Shown piece after piece: positions 8,679 through 17,660 of a DNA stretch of 33,212 bases. The stretch's first letter is position 1; every line of letters begins with the position of its first letter. A program made the translations under genes and the position numbers. The notes beneath the pieces were generated by a model. It searched no databases. It was not told the origin of the DNA and saw nothing but the letters and a program-made list of their open reading frames with translations. The stretch is taken from positions 1-33,212 of IMG/VR virus record IMGVR_UViG_3300024520_000300; one strand, written 5' to 3'. The DNA is from a virus.

Positions 8679-8834
8679 ATGCGTAAACTATTATTTTTAA
8701 TCATGGTGTGTTCATGCTTTCACGGCTTTGCTGACGAAGACGACGACAAAATGGCTAATGTTACCGCTGATGTTGTAGAGACACCGAGCGGCTTTACCGT
8801 GACTTATAAAGAGAACATGGAAAACTCTTTTTAG
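8679..8834 (+). CDS. Small secreted acidic protein, 51 residues
   Basis: The last gene of the operon, starting 2 bp after the previous stop with AAGAG upstream. The leader MRKLLFLIMVCSCFHGFA is followed by a mature part beginning DEDDDK and a short beta-like tail. Its stop overlaps the 3' end of the opposing ejection-protein gene by 4 bp, with no terminator between them, so transcripts converge. Function unknown. Confidence 0.55.
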   Translation: MRKLLFLIMVCSCFHGFADEDDDKMANVTADVVETPSGFTVTYKENMENSF

Positions 8835-11026
8835 TTCGAACGCTTGTCTGGTTCCTGAACATTCATACCGTCCAACACCTGTTGTATAATAATTCCCATG
8901 CGCGAAATTGCCTCAACGTAACCACGACGTGAGCCGGAATTCTTAGCCGCGTCCAATGTCGCCTCAATAAGGCTGTCGTTAAACAATAAATTAGCGGCAG
9001 CTTTAGGTGCCATGTGTTCCAAACCGGCAACAATAAGGTGTGATGGATCAGCCGTTGTAAGAAACTTTCCAATGCTGTAGATTTTAGCACCCTGAACGGT
9101 TGCATCTAAAGCAACGACACCTGATCCAGAAGCATTTAAAAACTTCCCACCTTTGTCAAATGCATTGGCAACTTTTTGAAGTTTTTGTAACTCACTCCAA
9201 CGATTCTCGCCAACAGCGTTTTTAATAACTGAAGCCGTGTTACTGTCACGTAATACGCTTGATACTCCACGGAAACTTTGACCGCCATCTCGCAACTGTG
9301 ATATTTTGTTTCCAATAACGCTTTCAACGACGGCACCACGCAATTGATTCGCCTTTTCAATCCCACCGGGGACTTTTTCCAATAACGACGTGACTTCATT
9401 TAACCGCGACGGAGTTTTCAACAAGTTCGCGGCACTTTCCGGTGCCATGTCTAATATCTTTGCCGCCGTTGTCTTTCCCGCAAACATTTCACCGTGTTCT
9501 TTAATCGCTCGCTCTGCGCTGTGCCACGCATCGGTAAAACCACTGCTTCGCAATGTCGGATTAAGATTTGCCATGTCGGAAATCTCACCAGACATGTAAC
9601 CGGCGGCATTTTCAATGTATTTTTCAACACCAAGAACCTCCGGCGTGCCGAGAAGGTTGTTTAAACTACGCCTCTGAGCAACCAATTCTTCAACGGTCGC
9701 ACCATTTCTTCTAAATTCTTGTGCAATCGCGTTTAATCTACCGGCAACAAAACGTTCCCGTGCTGACGGCACCGGTGCCTTCGATACCTTACGCGCACCC
9801 TCCGTTAGATTGTCAATAATACCCCTAGTGTTACTTTGAATATTACCAACACCCGGAGACTCCAAAATAGACTCCGCTGTGTTATATAACCCCTTATATG
9901 CGTCTTCAGAAACGGATTTTATTGTACTTAATGTGTCTTTAGCCAAAACACCAGTTTCTGTTGCCGTCTTTGGCGCATTTTTAGATATTGAACCCATTAT
10001 GGACTCATACGAATCAACGAAAGAATTGACGATTTTCGTTTTCGCAAGCTCTGGAGCTTCGCCGGCTAAAGCCGACTGACCAAGACGAGCCTCAAGACCT
10101 TGAATAAAAGAAGAGCCGCTTTTCAAGCCAACCGGAGCGTAAATGTTACGGTCTTTTAATGCCTGAGCAACATCTTTTGGCAACTCTCGTGCAGATGATG
10201 CAAGAGCGTTTGTAAACACGCGTTGAACCATCGGCAAGTTTTTATTAACCTGAGTTACATCATACAATTTACGTGCGGCAATGCCAGACCCAACGGTTGC
10301 CGCCATTGTAAACCACGGTGGCATGTCTGCATATTCCGAAGCAGCCGCAACACCAGCCTCCGCTAAAGTTCCCGCTGTTCTGCTACCGCTAGAAAAGCCA
10401 CCGAAAGCCCCTGCCGAGCTAAGGAGTCCTGTTAACGCCTCGGTTGCTGATTCGGCACCAGCGAGCGTTGCAACATCCTCTTCATCAGCAATACCCAATG
10501 ATACGGCAAGTCTGTTAACGCCCTCTTTTATATCTTGTGTTCTTAACGGTCTTGAAAATTCAGGGTCATTCTCTTCGGCTGTTTTGTAAACATCTTCCAT
10601 AGTTTCTAAGCCTTGGTCAGCACCGGGAAGATTGGAAACACCAGAGCTAATACCTCGGTAGAGTAAATCTTGCAGATCGCCAATAGCACCAATTGGACGT
10701 GAAATAACCTCTCTAGCCGCAACACCCGCCAAACGCTTAAAAGACGTGTCTGTGCGAGGCTCAAATTGTGATGCATCTAGTGGTTTAAATCCGAGCTGTT
10801 GAGATACCGTTTTTGGTGGCTCGTCTTCACCAGATTGTTCCGCACGCATCTCTTCACGAACTTGATCTTCCTGTTTGTACCCGGAACGAACGATTTCTTC
10901 CGACTGCCGTTTCTTAACGTCATGGTCTTCTATTGGAACAAAGCCAATCTTTCTCAATTCCGACACGCGGTCGTCTTGTGATTGCTCATCCCTCTGTGGT
11001 TGCGTACCAAATGGCTGAAAACCCAT
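8831..11026 (-). CDS. Internal virion / DNA ejection protein, 731 residues
   Basis: The start chosen is the ATG at 11026, with GGAG 6 nt upstream; an ATG at 11038 overlaps the previous stop and is the alternative. The N-terminal region repeats a short GF.P motif (GFQPFG, GFVPIED, GFKPLDA) within a polar, probably disordered segment, then a long helical chain with an Ala/Gly-rich hydrophobic stretch (about residues 195-255). This composition and the position after the tail hub fit podoviral proteins carried in the capsid and ejected with DNA. No lytic transglycosylase motif is visible. The assignment is by context and composition. Confidence 0.65.
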   Translation of the reverse strand: MGFQPFGTQPQRDEQSQDDRVSELRKIGFVPIEDHDVKKRQSEEIVRSGYKQEDQVREEMRAEQSGEDEPPKTVSQQLGFKPLDASQFEPRTDTSFKRLAGVAAREVISRPIGAIGDLQDLLYRGISSGVSNLPGADQGLETMEDVYKTAEENDPEFSRPLRTQDIKEGVNRLAVSLGIADEEDVATLAGAESATEALTGLLSSAGAFGGFSSGSRTAGTLAEAGVAAASEYADMPPWFTMAATVGSGIAARKLYDVTQVNKNLPMVQRVFTNALASSARELPKDVAQALKDRNIYAPVGLKSGSSFIQGLEARLGQSALAGEAPELAKTKIVNSFVDSYESIMGSISKNAPKTATETGVLAKDTLSTIKSVSEDAYKGLYNTAESILESPGVGNIQSNTRGIIDNLTEGARKVSKAPVPSARERFVAGRLNAIAQEFRRNGATVEELVAQRRSLNNLLGTPEVLGVEKYIENAAGYMSGEISDMANLNPTLRSSGFTDAWHSAERAIKEHGEMFAGKTTAAKILDMAPESAANLLKTPSRLNEVTSLLEKVPGGIEKANQLRGAVVESVIGNKISQLRDGGQSFRGVSSVLRDSNTASVIKNAVGENRWSELQKLQKVANAFDKGGKFLNASGSGVVALDATVQGAKIYSIGKFLTTADPSHLIVAGLEHMAPKAAANLLFNDSLIEATLDAAKNSGSRRGYVEAISRMGIIIQQVLDGMNVQEPDKRSN

Positions 11027-11037
11027 ATTCAACTCCA

Positions 11038-12141
11038 TCACTGTTTAATTGTAAACATCTCTTCGTTTTCCTTGTAGACATCGATTGGGATTTGACCAAT
11101 CTGTCCTGTCTGGTTATCTTCAACCAGAATATTGCCGGGGCTTATCTCGTAGTTACCTTTCTTCACAAAATCAGATTCACGTTGGTCTGAGGCAATATCA
11201 CCTAAAATATTCGACTTTATTTTGTCAGTCCACTCTTGGCTCTTACCCTCTAACTTTTCATTGACCTCAGACCTTATTCTCGGATCAGATGTGTTACCGT
11301 ATTTTTTAAACGCTTCGTCAATTAGGCGCTTCTTCTCAGCCTGAATGTCGGCTGTCGCCTCTTGCATCAACAAAATACCCTCGTTGGCTTTGTTGGACTT
11401 TCCAATACCCGGCATCCACGTTTTGTTTATATAATCGAACTCCCGCTCGGTTAAACGTGGGAACAAACTTGCATATTGACCCATCAACTGTGATGTCGCC
11501 TGATCTAATTGTATCTGCTCATCAGACTTAAAACCTTCTATACCTGTTGATGATGCCAGTAAACTGCGGAGATATTTTCCCGATAACAAGCCTGTTTCTG
11601 TCTTTGATAACACGGCACGCGCCGATGCAATACCACGTAAAGCTTTTTGAGCTTTCTCGCCTTCATCCCATCCCTCTTTGATGTAATCTTCCGTCAACCT
11701 TACAGCCGACTTTTGAGCCTCTTTATCACGCAGTGCCTCCGCTTCTTTGTTTGACTTCCACGTGTTAATAAGAGAGTTCGCTTCCGCTGTCGTCCTCCCA
11801 ACAAATTGATTTGCCGAAATTCCTGTTTGAGCTTCATAAGATTTCGCAAAGTCTTGGCCGATAATACCTTTGTTCAAAGACGCGTTAATTTTACGAATCT
11901 CTACATCATGTGCCGCAACCTTTTGTAACTGATCCGGAGTAACACCCTCTAGCGAAGCCAAGAACTCCTCGTCGTTAGCACGATCCGGAAACAACTGCTT
12001 CGCCAACGCACGCGTTTGTGCAGACTGCGTTTTCTTAAGCTTCTGCTCAGCAAGCCCCGATTCTAAACCGGAAGCCATGCCCTCCATTGCTATACGAAGA
12101 CCAGACCTTGCCTCCGGTGGCGCATCAAATATCTGTACCAT
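11038..12141 (-). CDS. Probable internal virion (ejection) protein, 367 residues
   Basis: The ATG at 12141 follows TTGGAGG. The sequence is almost entirely helical and charged, with coiled-coil-like stretches (residues about 25-60 and 120-200), and ends in a small beta segment (GQIGQIPIDVY). The gene lies between two other putative ejection proteins and overlaps or abuts the next one. Its size and location match the second of the three capsid-internal proteins typical of short-tailed phages. No catalytic motif is seen. Confidence 0.6.
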   Translation of the reverse strand: MVQIFDAPPEARSGLRIAMEGMASGLESGLAEQKLKKTQSAQTRALAKQLFPDRANDEEFLASLEGVTPDQLQKVAAHDVEIRKINASLNKGIIGQDFAKSYEAQTGISANQFVGRTTAEANSLINTWKSNKEAEALRDKEAQKSAVRLTEDYIKEGWDEGEKAQKALRGIASARAVLSKTETGLLSGKYLRSLLASSTGIEGFKSDEQIQLDQATSQLMGQYASLFPRLTEREFDYINKTWMPGIGKSNKANEGILLMQEATADIQAEKKRLIDEAFKKYGNTSDPRIRSEVNEKLEGKSQEWTDKIKSNILGDIASDQRESDFVKKGNYEISPGNILVEDNQTGQIGQIPIDVYKENEEMFTIKQ

Positions 12142-12143
12142 TA

Positions 12144-12869
12144 CTAACCTCCAAATAATTTACCAACAAGACTCGGAATGGCCGCAGATAATCCCTCGCC
12201 TGCCGACTTGCCAAGAGCGCCTGCCATCGGTGCCAAAGGCGACTCTTGACCTGGGGTTCTCTGCAACGCGAACGTGTCTTTGCCAAGACCAAGACCAAGG
12301 GCTTTTAACAACGATTCTATATCCGCACGCTTTTCACCACCTAAAGACCCTGCAATGCCGAGACCTTGTTGCGCACCAGAAAGCTGATTTTGTACGCCCG
12401 TTTGCTCTCCAAGCCGTAACATCTCCGCAAGTTGACCTGACAGACCCGTTTGCACATTCCCCGCTTCTCGTGCCAACGACTGATTCAACGCACTACTTTG
12501 ACCACCACCAGCCGCACCAAAACGCTCCTGTATTGCCGGCAACATCTGCTCGGTAAAGTTGCGCATCGCAGGATCGGCAACGTTCTGTTGAAACGATTGT
12601 GTTGTTCGTGTCGGATCAAAACCACCTAAAGCCGGTTGCATCGCTTGTTGTAATTGTGCAAACAATGGACTTTCTGTCAACCCCGTGCCAGAGCGATTGA
12701 ACGTCTCACCAATCTGAGGCGTTACAGCACCAAACAACGAGCTAATTGCCTTTTGTTGTTCCGGTGACATTGTCGGAACCTGTTCTGTCTTCGCTTTCTT
12801 CTTACCTATACCACCAAGTAATGATGATGCCGCACCGCTTATCAATGGCGCTGCTAATGCCCCAAACAT
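12144..12869 (-). CDS. Gly/Ala/Gln-rich internal virion protein, 241 residues
   Basis: The ATG at 12869 follows a GGGGGT site. The N-terminus is a hydrophobic, Ala/Gly-rich helix (LAAPLISGAASSLLGGIGKK), typical of phage pilot proteins that enter or cross membranes during ejection. The rest is rich in Gln, Ala and Gly and ends with a second amphipathic segment (IPSLVGKLFGG). It is the first of three consecutive putative ejection proteins, directly downstream of tail genes. Confidence 0.6.
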   Translation of the reverse strand: MFGALAAPLISGAASSLLGGIGKKKAKTEQVPTMSPEQQKAISSLFGAVTPQIGETFNRSGTGLTESPLFAQLQQAMQPALGGFDPTRTTQSFQQNVADPAMRNFTEQMLPAIQERFGAAGGGQSSALNQSLAREAGNVQTGLSGQLAEMLRLGEQTGVQNQLSGAQQGLGIAGSLGGEKRADIESLLKALGLGLGKDTFALQRTPGQESPLAPMAGALGKSAGEGLSAAIPSLVGKLFGG

Positions 12870-12878
12870 AATGACCCC

Positions 12879-13379
12879 CTATTGTATGGACTGACCGAGA
12901 TATCGGATATGCCCAAATATTGCGCCTGTCGCCTGTACGGGTATCCACCCGCGAGCGATACCACTGCCACTCGAAACGAACTCGGCATATATTGTATTAT
13001 TATTCACTATCGGCACGACGTGAGTATGGTTTACGTGCTGATATGTTAAGTTCTCATCGCTACATGTTCCAACGTAAAACGGCGATCCGGAATCAAACGA
13101 TGTGTATGGCAATTGCAACCGAAGATTGCCCGCGCCACCACCACCGAATGCCGACCATGAAACCGTGAACCACACATCTACCATCAACCCCTGACGGAAA
13201 TACCATCCAGTTTGTGCCGTGTATGTTGGCGTTCCCGCCGTTCCCGATCCATATACCGTCGGAGTAAACTGCTCAAAGCGACCATTTACTGTCGATGCAA
13301 TATCACGAAACGATGTTATAAGCTCTGTTGTGCGCTGTTCTTCATTGTCGCTTAAGAAGAAGTCCGTGTTTAATGTCAT
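12879..13379 (-). CDS. Beta-rich virion protein, 166 residues
   Basis: Its ATG overlaps the stop of the tail hub gene (ATGA). After a helical N-terminus (about 1-35), the chain is beta-rich: FTPTVYGSGTAGTPTYTAQT, then a GGGGAGNLRLQLPY turn and a Trp-containing end. This pattern (T.T.GSGTAG..TYT.Q.G.Y.R.G) is common in phage tail or head-decorating beta-sandwich proteins. It is likely a tail accessory or fibre protein. The family is recalled from general pattern, not searched. Confidence 0.62.
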   Translation of the reverse strand: MTLNTDFFLSDNEEQRTTELITSFRDIASTVNGRFEQFTPTVYGSGTAGTPTYTAQTGWYFRQGLMVDVWFTVSWSAFGGGGAGNLRLQLPYTSFDSGSPFYVGTCSDENLTYQHVNHTHVVPIVNNNTIYAEFVSSGSGIARGWIPVQATGAIFGHIRYLGQSIQ

Positions 13380-14992
13380 GACAACCTTCCCGCCGGTTTC
13401 GCATATATGTTGACGGCGTGGATTCTTACGTTCGCTTTGCTGATAGATGCGTCCGCTAACTGTGCATCCGAAAGTTTAATACGTAGTTGAATTACATCCG
13501 CAGTCAATCCGACATACGCACGCACCCACTCTTTCTGTCCGAAGTCCGCTGTTGAACCAACGGTTTGTGTCAACGTCGGAACATCTCCGGAATCAAAATC
13601 AGCGTAGAACTCCACAGTGAACTCAAGGTCGTCCTCACGGGTAATCAAGAAGTCAATGTAACCAATTGTAACACCTCTGCCTTGATCGGCGAACGGATTG
13701 AACCGTGGAAACGGAACGTCGAAATTGATGGCATCGCCAAGATCTGTGGACGCTTCTTCATTAAGAATGTTGTACACAAATCCGTTCGTTGATGCTGTCA
13801 TCGTCAACGGGTAACCGCTTTGAAGCGCTTGATCCCCCCATAACACACCGGAAAGATCATCGAACGTTTCTGTCACGTAATCACCGAACGTCTTGTCAAC
13901 GGCAGTAACCCAATCGCTGAAGCACGTCATTGTTAACGTTCCATCGGAACCGTCTTTAAAGGCGTACTTAAACCACGCGTCGTCTTCGTAATTTAAGCCA
14001 AGAATCTTGTTGTTAGCTGTCGAAACAGGTTGCGTTGGATACGCAAGCCACGACTGATCAAGACGATCCACGCGCTTCGCATAGCAACCAGAGATATAAT
14101 CCAAGTCAATGTCGTATGTAAAATCAGGGATCTTATCGTCTAATGTTGCCACATCAAGACCGTCGCAAGTAAGCAAACGCGCGTCACCGACAGCCGTTAC
14201 CACCTTGTCATAAACCGTAGTACCAAACGTCGACTTGCACTTTCGCGAGTAGTTGATCTGTTGCCATGAAAATGGTAATGCCGGATCGCCAGTATATCGC
14301 AACTGCCATACAGAATTTTCAAACCACACCACAAGCGTGTTCTTGACGAATGCCGCCGAAACAATCTCATCGTTGGTCGGCGCATCGTTGAAACCACCCT
14401 TTCCCGGTATCAATGAATCCCATACCGTTACGTCTCCATTCTGGCTCCAACGCACGCGTTGTGCATGGCGTGTCGTTCCGTCTTCGTATGTGTTCAATAG
14501 CAACATTCTGCCTTTGAACATGAACATCATCAGAGCTGTTTGGACGTTGTTTGACGTATCACCGTTTGTATCAAGCGTGACGTTCGCCAGTGTCGTTCCA
14601 TCCCAACTCATTATGCGACCTGATGTGTTGTTATCGCAAAAATACATCTTTTTATTGTATTGCAGACCCCATATCAAGTTCGTGCTTGAAGTGATATTTC
14701 CAACATCAGTCCACGATGTGCCAGTGGTGTACTTGTACAAATCCGTTGCCGTGAACGCCAGAAGCTGATCGGCAGTTCCGCTTGATCTATTGAAATGAAA
14801 AAGACCGCGTATTGCGGCCGCTCCACCACTCGGCTGACCGAAAGATGTTACACCTGATCGTTTCGTTAAAACACCACGGCGAACATACATGTTCTCCATA
14901 CCGGCAAACGCTTCATTCGGCAAAAGCCAAGGATCTACCGCTTGAACTAGACCCTCTCGGAAGTTCGATATAAGAAAGTTTTGATACGGCAT
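13376..14992 (-). CDS. Tail hub / packaged-DNA stabilisation protein (P22 gp10-like), 538 residues
   Basis: The ATG at 14992 follows the GGGGAGGG leader, which lies inside the upstream cysteine-rich gene. The N-terminus (MPYQNFLISNFREGLVQAVD, then an ENMYVRRGVLTKRSG segment) and the series of beta blades that follow match the beta-propeller proteins that close the portal and join the tail in podoviruses. In P22 that role is filled by gp10. The C-terminal 100 residues look like a beta-sandwich. The call rests on the start pattern, blade-like repeats and gene order. Confidence 0.7.
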   Translation of the reverse strand: MPYQNFLISNFREGLVQAVDPWLLPNEAFAGMENMYVRRGVLTKRSGVTSFGQPSGGAAAIRGLFHFNRSSGTADQLLAFTATDLYKYTTGTSWTDVGNITSSTNLIWGLQYNKKMYFCDNNTSGRIMSWDGTTLANVTLDTNGDTSNNVQTALMMFMFKGRMLLLNTYEDGTTRHAQRVRWSQNGDVTVWDSLIPGKGGFNDAPTNDEIVSAAFVKNTLVVWFENSVWQLRYTGDPALPFSWQQINYSRKCKSTFGTTVYDKVVTAVGDARLLTCDGLDVATLDDKIPDFTYDIDLDYISGCYAKRVDRLDQSWLAYPTQPVSTANNKILGLNYEDDAWFKYAFKDGSDGTLTMTCFSDWVTAVDKTFGDYVTETFDDLSGVLWGDQALQSGYPLTMTASTNGFVYNILNEEASTDLGDAINFDVPFPRFNPFADQGRGVTIGYIDFLITREDDLEFTVEFYADFDSGDVPTLTQTVGSTADFGQKEWVRAYVGLTADVIQLRIKLSDAQLADASISKANVRIHAVNIYAKPAGRLS

Positions 14993-15278
14993 CTTCCCTC
15001 CCCAGAGATTCTTCCATTCTCAATATGCTAGTAAGCTCAAGTAGCTGCTCGCCAACCTTGTCACTACTGTTACGCGCCTGTTCTGAGGCTTTCTGCGCTC
15101 CAAGTAGGCAATTATGAAACTCCATCATCATGATGACAGACCGCTTCGGTGCGCAATCACTAATTAACTTCGTTTGATTGTTGCCGTCCTCTTGCCATGT
15201 CGTCTCTAGGTAGTTCGGACACTTCGTTTTATACTGTTTCCAGTACGGACATTTCTTATCACATGTATCGTTGACCAT
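14913..15278 (-). CDS. Cysteine-rich phage protein, 121 residues, overlapping the tail hub gene
   Basis: The ATG at 15278 follows AAGGAG by 5 nt; two upstream codons (GTG) extend the frame but lack a site. Cysteines at 6, 10, 20, 42 and 57 with CPYW, CPNY and DCAPKR motifs suggest metal binding or a small redox fold. The middle is helical. Similar Cys-Pro proteins are frequent near tail hub genes of short-tailed phages, with no known function. The last 80 nt overlap the hub gene in another frame, and that region includes the hub's ribosome binding site, so translation of the two genes is likely coupled. Confidence 0.7.
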   Translation of the reverse strand: MVNDTCDKKCPYWKQYKTKCPNYLETTWQEDGNNQTKLISDCAPKRSVIMMMEFHNCLLGAQKASEQARNSSDKVGEQLLELTSILRMEESLGREDAVSKLSYIELPRGSSSSGRSLAFAE

Positions 15279-15287
15279 AACCACTCC

Positions 15288-15794
15288 TTAATCGGCGCTG
15301 CAAATTATTCCGACTCTCGCCTTCGGTCTGTATGTTGTACCGTGACTGTGAGCTGTTCCACCGCCTGTTGATCCCGTAACTTGTGCCGATCCAGTGCCGC
15401 TAGTAGAAAAATATGTCCTAGATCCACCACCAGCACCATCGGTATAACTTCCCGTTGCGTGAGTATGCGCCGGTGTTTCTGCCGTCGTCAACGTATGATC
15501 CGGTTGCGTCCATGTTCCGGCAGTCGCCGCTCCTGTTGTGTATGTCGAACCACCTTTAATTGCCAAAAGCTCGTCGCTTGGTGTTGCATCAATCGTCCAT
15601 CCGGAAGGTGCAACATCGGCGTAAATCCAAATCTTGAATGTGTTCCCGCCCGGTATTGGATCAACTATTGCCGTCCCCGCTGCTAATCGAGCGGCACCAA
15701 TGCACGCCTCAATAGCTGCGTTGTTATCTCTTATGTATGCTCCACCAGCCTTTATCGTTGTCGCGTCTGCCGGCTGCGTTTTTGCCCATGCCAA
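15288..15794 (-). CDS. Collar-type tail fibre protein with a His-rich tip, 168 residues
   Basis: The N-terminus (MAWAKTQPADATTIKAGGAY) is a short attachment helix. Then comes a phage tail-collar-like segment (APSGWTIDATPSDELLAIKG), followed by a Gly/Thr-rich beta tail with paired histidines (PAHTHATGSY and GTAHSHGTTYRPKA). HxH pairs of this sort bind metal in the needle tips of phage fibres. Likely role: a short tail fibre or collar protein at the virion vertex. It is 9 bp upstream of the Cys-rich gene. Confidence 0.75.
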   Translation of the reverse strand: MAWAKTQPADATTIKAGGAYIRDNNAAIEACIGAARLAAGTAIVDPIPGGNTFKIWIYADVAPSGWTIDATPSDELLAIKGGSTYTTGAATAGTWTQPDHTLTTAETPAHTHATGSYTDGAGGGSRTYFSTSGTGSAQVTGSTGGGTAHSHGTTYRPKARVGIICSAD

Positions 15795-15805
15795 AATATA
15801 CCCCC

Positions 15806-16474
15806 CTACCAGTTCGGCAGCGGACGTTGTTCCGTCAGCGCCAAATGTTGATATCTTCCAATCTCCGCAATACGTTTCATGTATAACGGATATATACCTG
15901 CAACACGCTCATCGTCGCTAAGGTCTTCGACAATCTCAAGAGCTGTGCCGTAAGCAATAACATATCCCCACTCCTCGCGCCTTGGATAATCACCATCGGA
16001 TGAGAACGCGCCCGGTCGCCTGTATGAAGCGAACTTCACAGTATACGCATCGTCAGGTGTCGGACGGAATAACAACTTCTCTTGATACCACAATACAGCC
16101 GTCGGCTGCGTTTCGTCATACGTCGTTGATTCCGGAAACTTGGAATAAAACAATGCCGGATCAAGATATAAGTCTATCGGATCGCCGGCAATCGTCCACG
16201 GAGCTTCTAGCGTGATGTAATAATCTTCGAAAATCAATGCCGTAGTTGCATCGACTTGTGTTGTTAAATCATACTCTTCTGTAGAAGCTACCGTGTCGAA
16301 TGAAAAAAACGTGCTAAGCTCTAGCGGTTGCACTTCGACGGGAAAGCGGAGCTGATAATACCTGTTTATGTACGACAGCAAATCCGCGTCCGACAGTTGA
16401 TTCGTACTCTTAAGACCCGTCAAAGCACGAACTTTCGTTTTAATATCAGCTAATGTCCACAATCCCAATGCCAT
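15806..16474 (-). CDS. Head-tail adaptor-like protein, 222 residues
   Basis: The start is the ATG at 16474 (MALGLWTLADIKTKVRALTG), overlapping the previous stop as TAATG and following AGGGTAG; a longer reading to 16531 lies inside the upstream gene. The N-terminal helical part (ADIKTKVRALTG, then a SDADLLSYINRYYQ stretch) is typical of phage proteins that bind DNA gates at the portal. A mixed beta core follows, ending in a helical tail. Position between capsid and tail hub genes supports a connector role. Exact homology to P22 gp4 is not established. Confidence 0.65.
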   Translation of the reverse strand: MALGLWTLADIKTKVRALTGLKSTNQLSDADLLSYINRYYQLRFPVEVQPLELSTFFSFDTVASTEEYDLTTQVDATTALIFEDYYITLEAPWTIAGDPIDLYLDPALFYSKFPESTTYDETQPTAVLWYQEKLLFRPTPDDAYTVKFASYRRPGAFSSDGDYPRREEWGYVIAYGTALEIVEDLSDDERVAGIYPLYMKRIAEIGRYQHLALTEQRPLPNW

Positions 16475-16968
16475 TATGCTACCCTTACTTTTACTTCTTC
16501 TTCTTTCTCGAATTCGCCAATGATAACGCAACTGTACCGTGGTGTTTCTTCATAGACCTTTTCAAGCGATCCTTTTGAACCCTCGGACTTGAGAAACCGT
16601 GAATCACGTATTACAATGCTCTCAAGATGGTCAACAATTTCTTTCTTCAACTCAATCTCTTGACCGTCTTTAATGCGTACCGGCTCACCGTTGTATGTGA
16701 ACGACGCTCCCAACTTCGGCTCGAAGATGTTTCGAAACTTGATCTTGCAATACTTAACCATCTTCTTTTCTTTCTTGAAAATCGGAACTTGCTTTGTTTT
16801 AACCACTTGCTCAACAAGAACGCGCTTGTTTTCTGAACCCGCACGCATCATCTCGTTCGCTTCCGCAAGCATCTCGTCTAACTTTTTGATCTTGTTCTTG
16901 TATTCAACCTCGATGTTTCCATCTGGTTTCTCAAAACGTTCAACGTCGATTTCTTCTTTTTTAACCAT
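16474..16968 (-). CDS. Hypothetical structural-operon protein, 164 residues
   Basis: The ATG at 16968 follows GGGGGAGA. Residues 1-60 are charged and helical (probable coiled coil: EYKNKIKKLDEMLAEANEMM), then Lys-rich, followed by a small alpha/beta domain (residues about 75-130: CKIKFRNIFEPKLGASFTYN, then a GEPVRIKDGQEIEL strand pair) and an acidic end. It overlaps the adaptor gene start by 1 nt. No family recognised; a minor capsid or assembly factor is possible. Confidence 0.6.
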   Translation of the reverse strand: MVKKEEIDVERFEKPDGNIEVEYKNKIKKLDEMLAEANEMMRAGSENKRVLVEQVVKTKQVPIFKKEKKMVKYCKIKFRNIFEPKLGASFTYNGEPVRIKDGQEIELKKEIVDHLESIVIRDSRFLKSEGSKGSLEKVYEETPRYSCVIIGEFEKEEEVKVRVA

Positions 16969-16987
16969 TATATTCTCCCCCAAAGAG

Positions 16988-17009
16988 GGAGCCGGCATTA
17001 CCCGGCTCC
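16988..17009 (-). terminator. Strong hairpin between the decoration gene and the 164-residue gene
   Basis: A perfect 8-bp stem (GGAGCCGG / CCGGCTCC) with a 6-nt loop, followed on the minus strand by CTCTTT. The weak T-run makes it a partial terminator or mRNA-end stabiliser, which could lower expression of genes after the capsid set. Confidence 0.55.
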
Positions 17010-17015
17010 GTTTAC

Positions 17016-17648
17016 TTACGCTACATCACCAATATTGGTATATTGATCCGCTTGACGCGCCTCTACAAACAAGATGTCATCATTGGCACCCATGATTGTT
17101 GTTCCCAACGTAACACGGTAACTACCTGATGCGGTTACAACCTTTGAAACGTCTTCCACGGAGTTCAATGCTGAACCGGCCGCGAAAGTTGTATATCCAG
17201 TTGTATCCAAATCGATAGTGAATGTTGTTGTCGCAGGAACTGTCAGAATCTTCACAAGTTGATCGTTCAATTCGACCATGCCCCCGATATCTCTGAGGCG
17301 TATTTTATCCCCAACGCTGAAGCCGTGAGCAGCGGCAGTTGTTCCCTGCCCATTTACTGCCTGAGTGAAAGCGTTAAGTGTCGCTTTGTTAGAGGCAATC
17401 GAAACGGTTTCTAGTGGTGTGAAACCATTAGATGTCTCAATAGCTCTGTTTGTTCCTGTGTCGTCGCAGATTTCTGACAACGCATAACCCGCTGTCATAT
17501 CACGATGCCAGTAGAACTTAACCTTTGTTCCGTCAGTCTCAAACTTAGTGTAGTTCCAAACTTCAACGGTATCCGGAACGAAACCGACCTCAAGCGTGTA
17601 TGCTGTAGCACCCGCAGATTGGATTCGGTATTTTTCCATTCTAGCCAT
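17016..17648 (-). CDS. Probable capsid decoration or head protein, 210 residues
   Basis: The ATG at 17648 has an excellent AAGGAGGA site, and the gene starts 12 bp after the capsid stop, implying high co-expression. It is beta-rich. Residues about 98-155 (TTAAAHGFSVGDKIRLRDIG then a TFTIDLDTTGY strand) resemble the E1-FCCH-like domain also seen at 2587-3129. Its position directly after the major capsid gene fits a decoration or cementing protein, but function is inferred from position only. Confidence 0.65.
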   Translation of the reverse strand: MARMEKYRIQSAGATAYTLEVGFVPDTVEVWNYTKFETDGTKVKFYWHRDMTAGYALSEICDDTGTNRAIETSNGFTPLETVSIASNKATLNAFTQAVNGQGTTAAAHGFSVGDKIRLRDIGGMVELNDQLVKILTVPATTTFTIDLDTTGYTTFAAGSALNSVEDVSKVVTASGSYRVTLGTTIMGANDDILFVEARQADQYTNIGDVA

Positions 17649-17660
17649 AATTACTCCTCC

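Noticed and set aside
12077-12556. 159-residue plus-strand frame opposite ejection genes
   Set aside because: It crosses two supported genes on the other strand and has no ribosome site; composition is His/Pro/Gln shadow-like.
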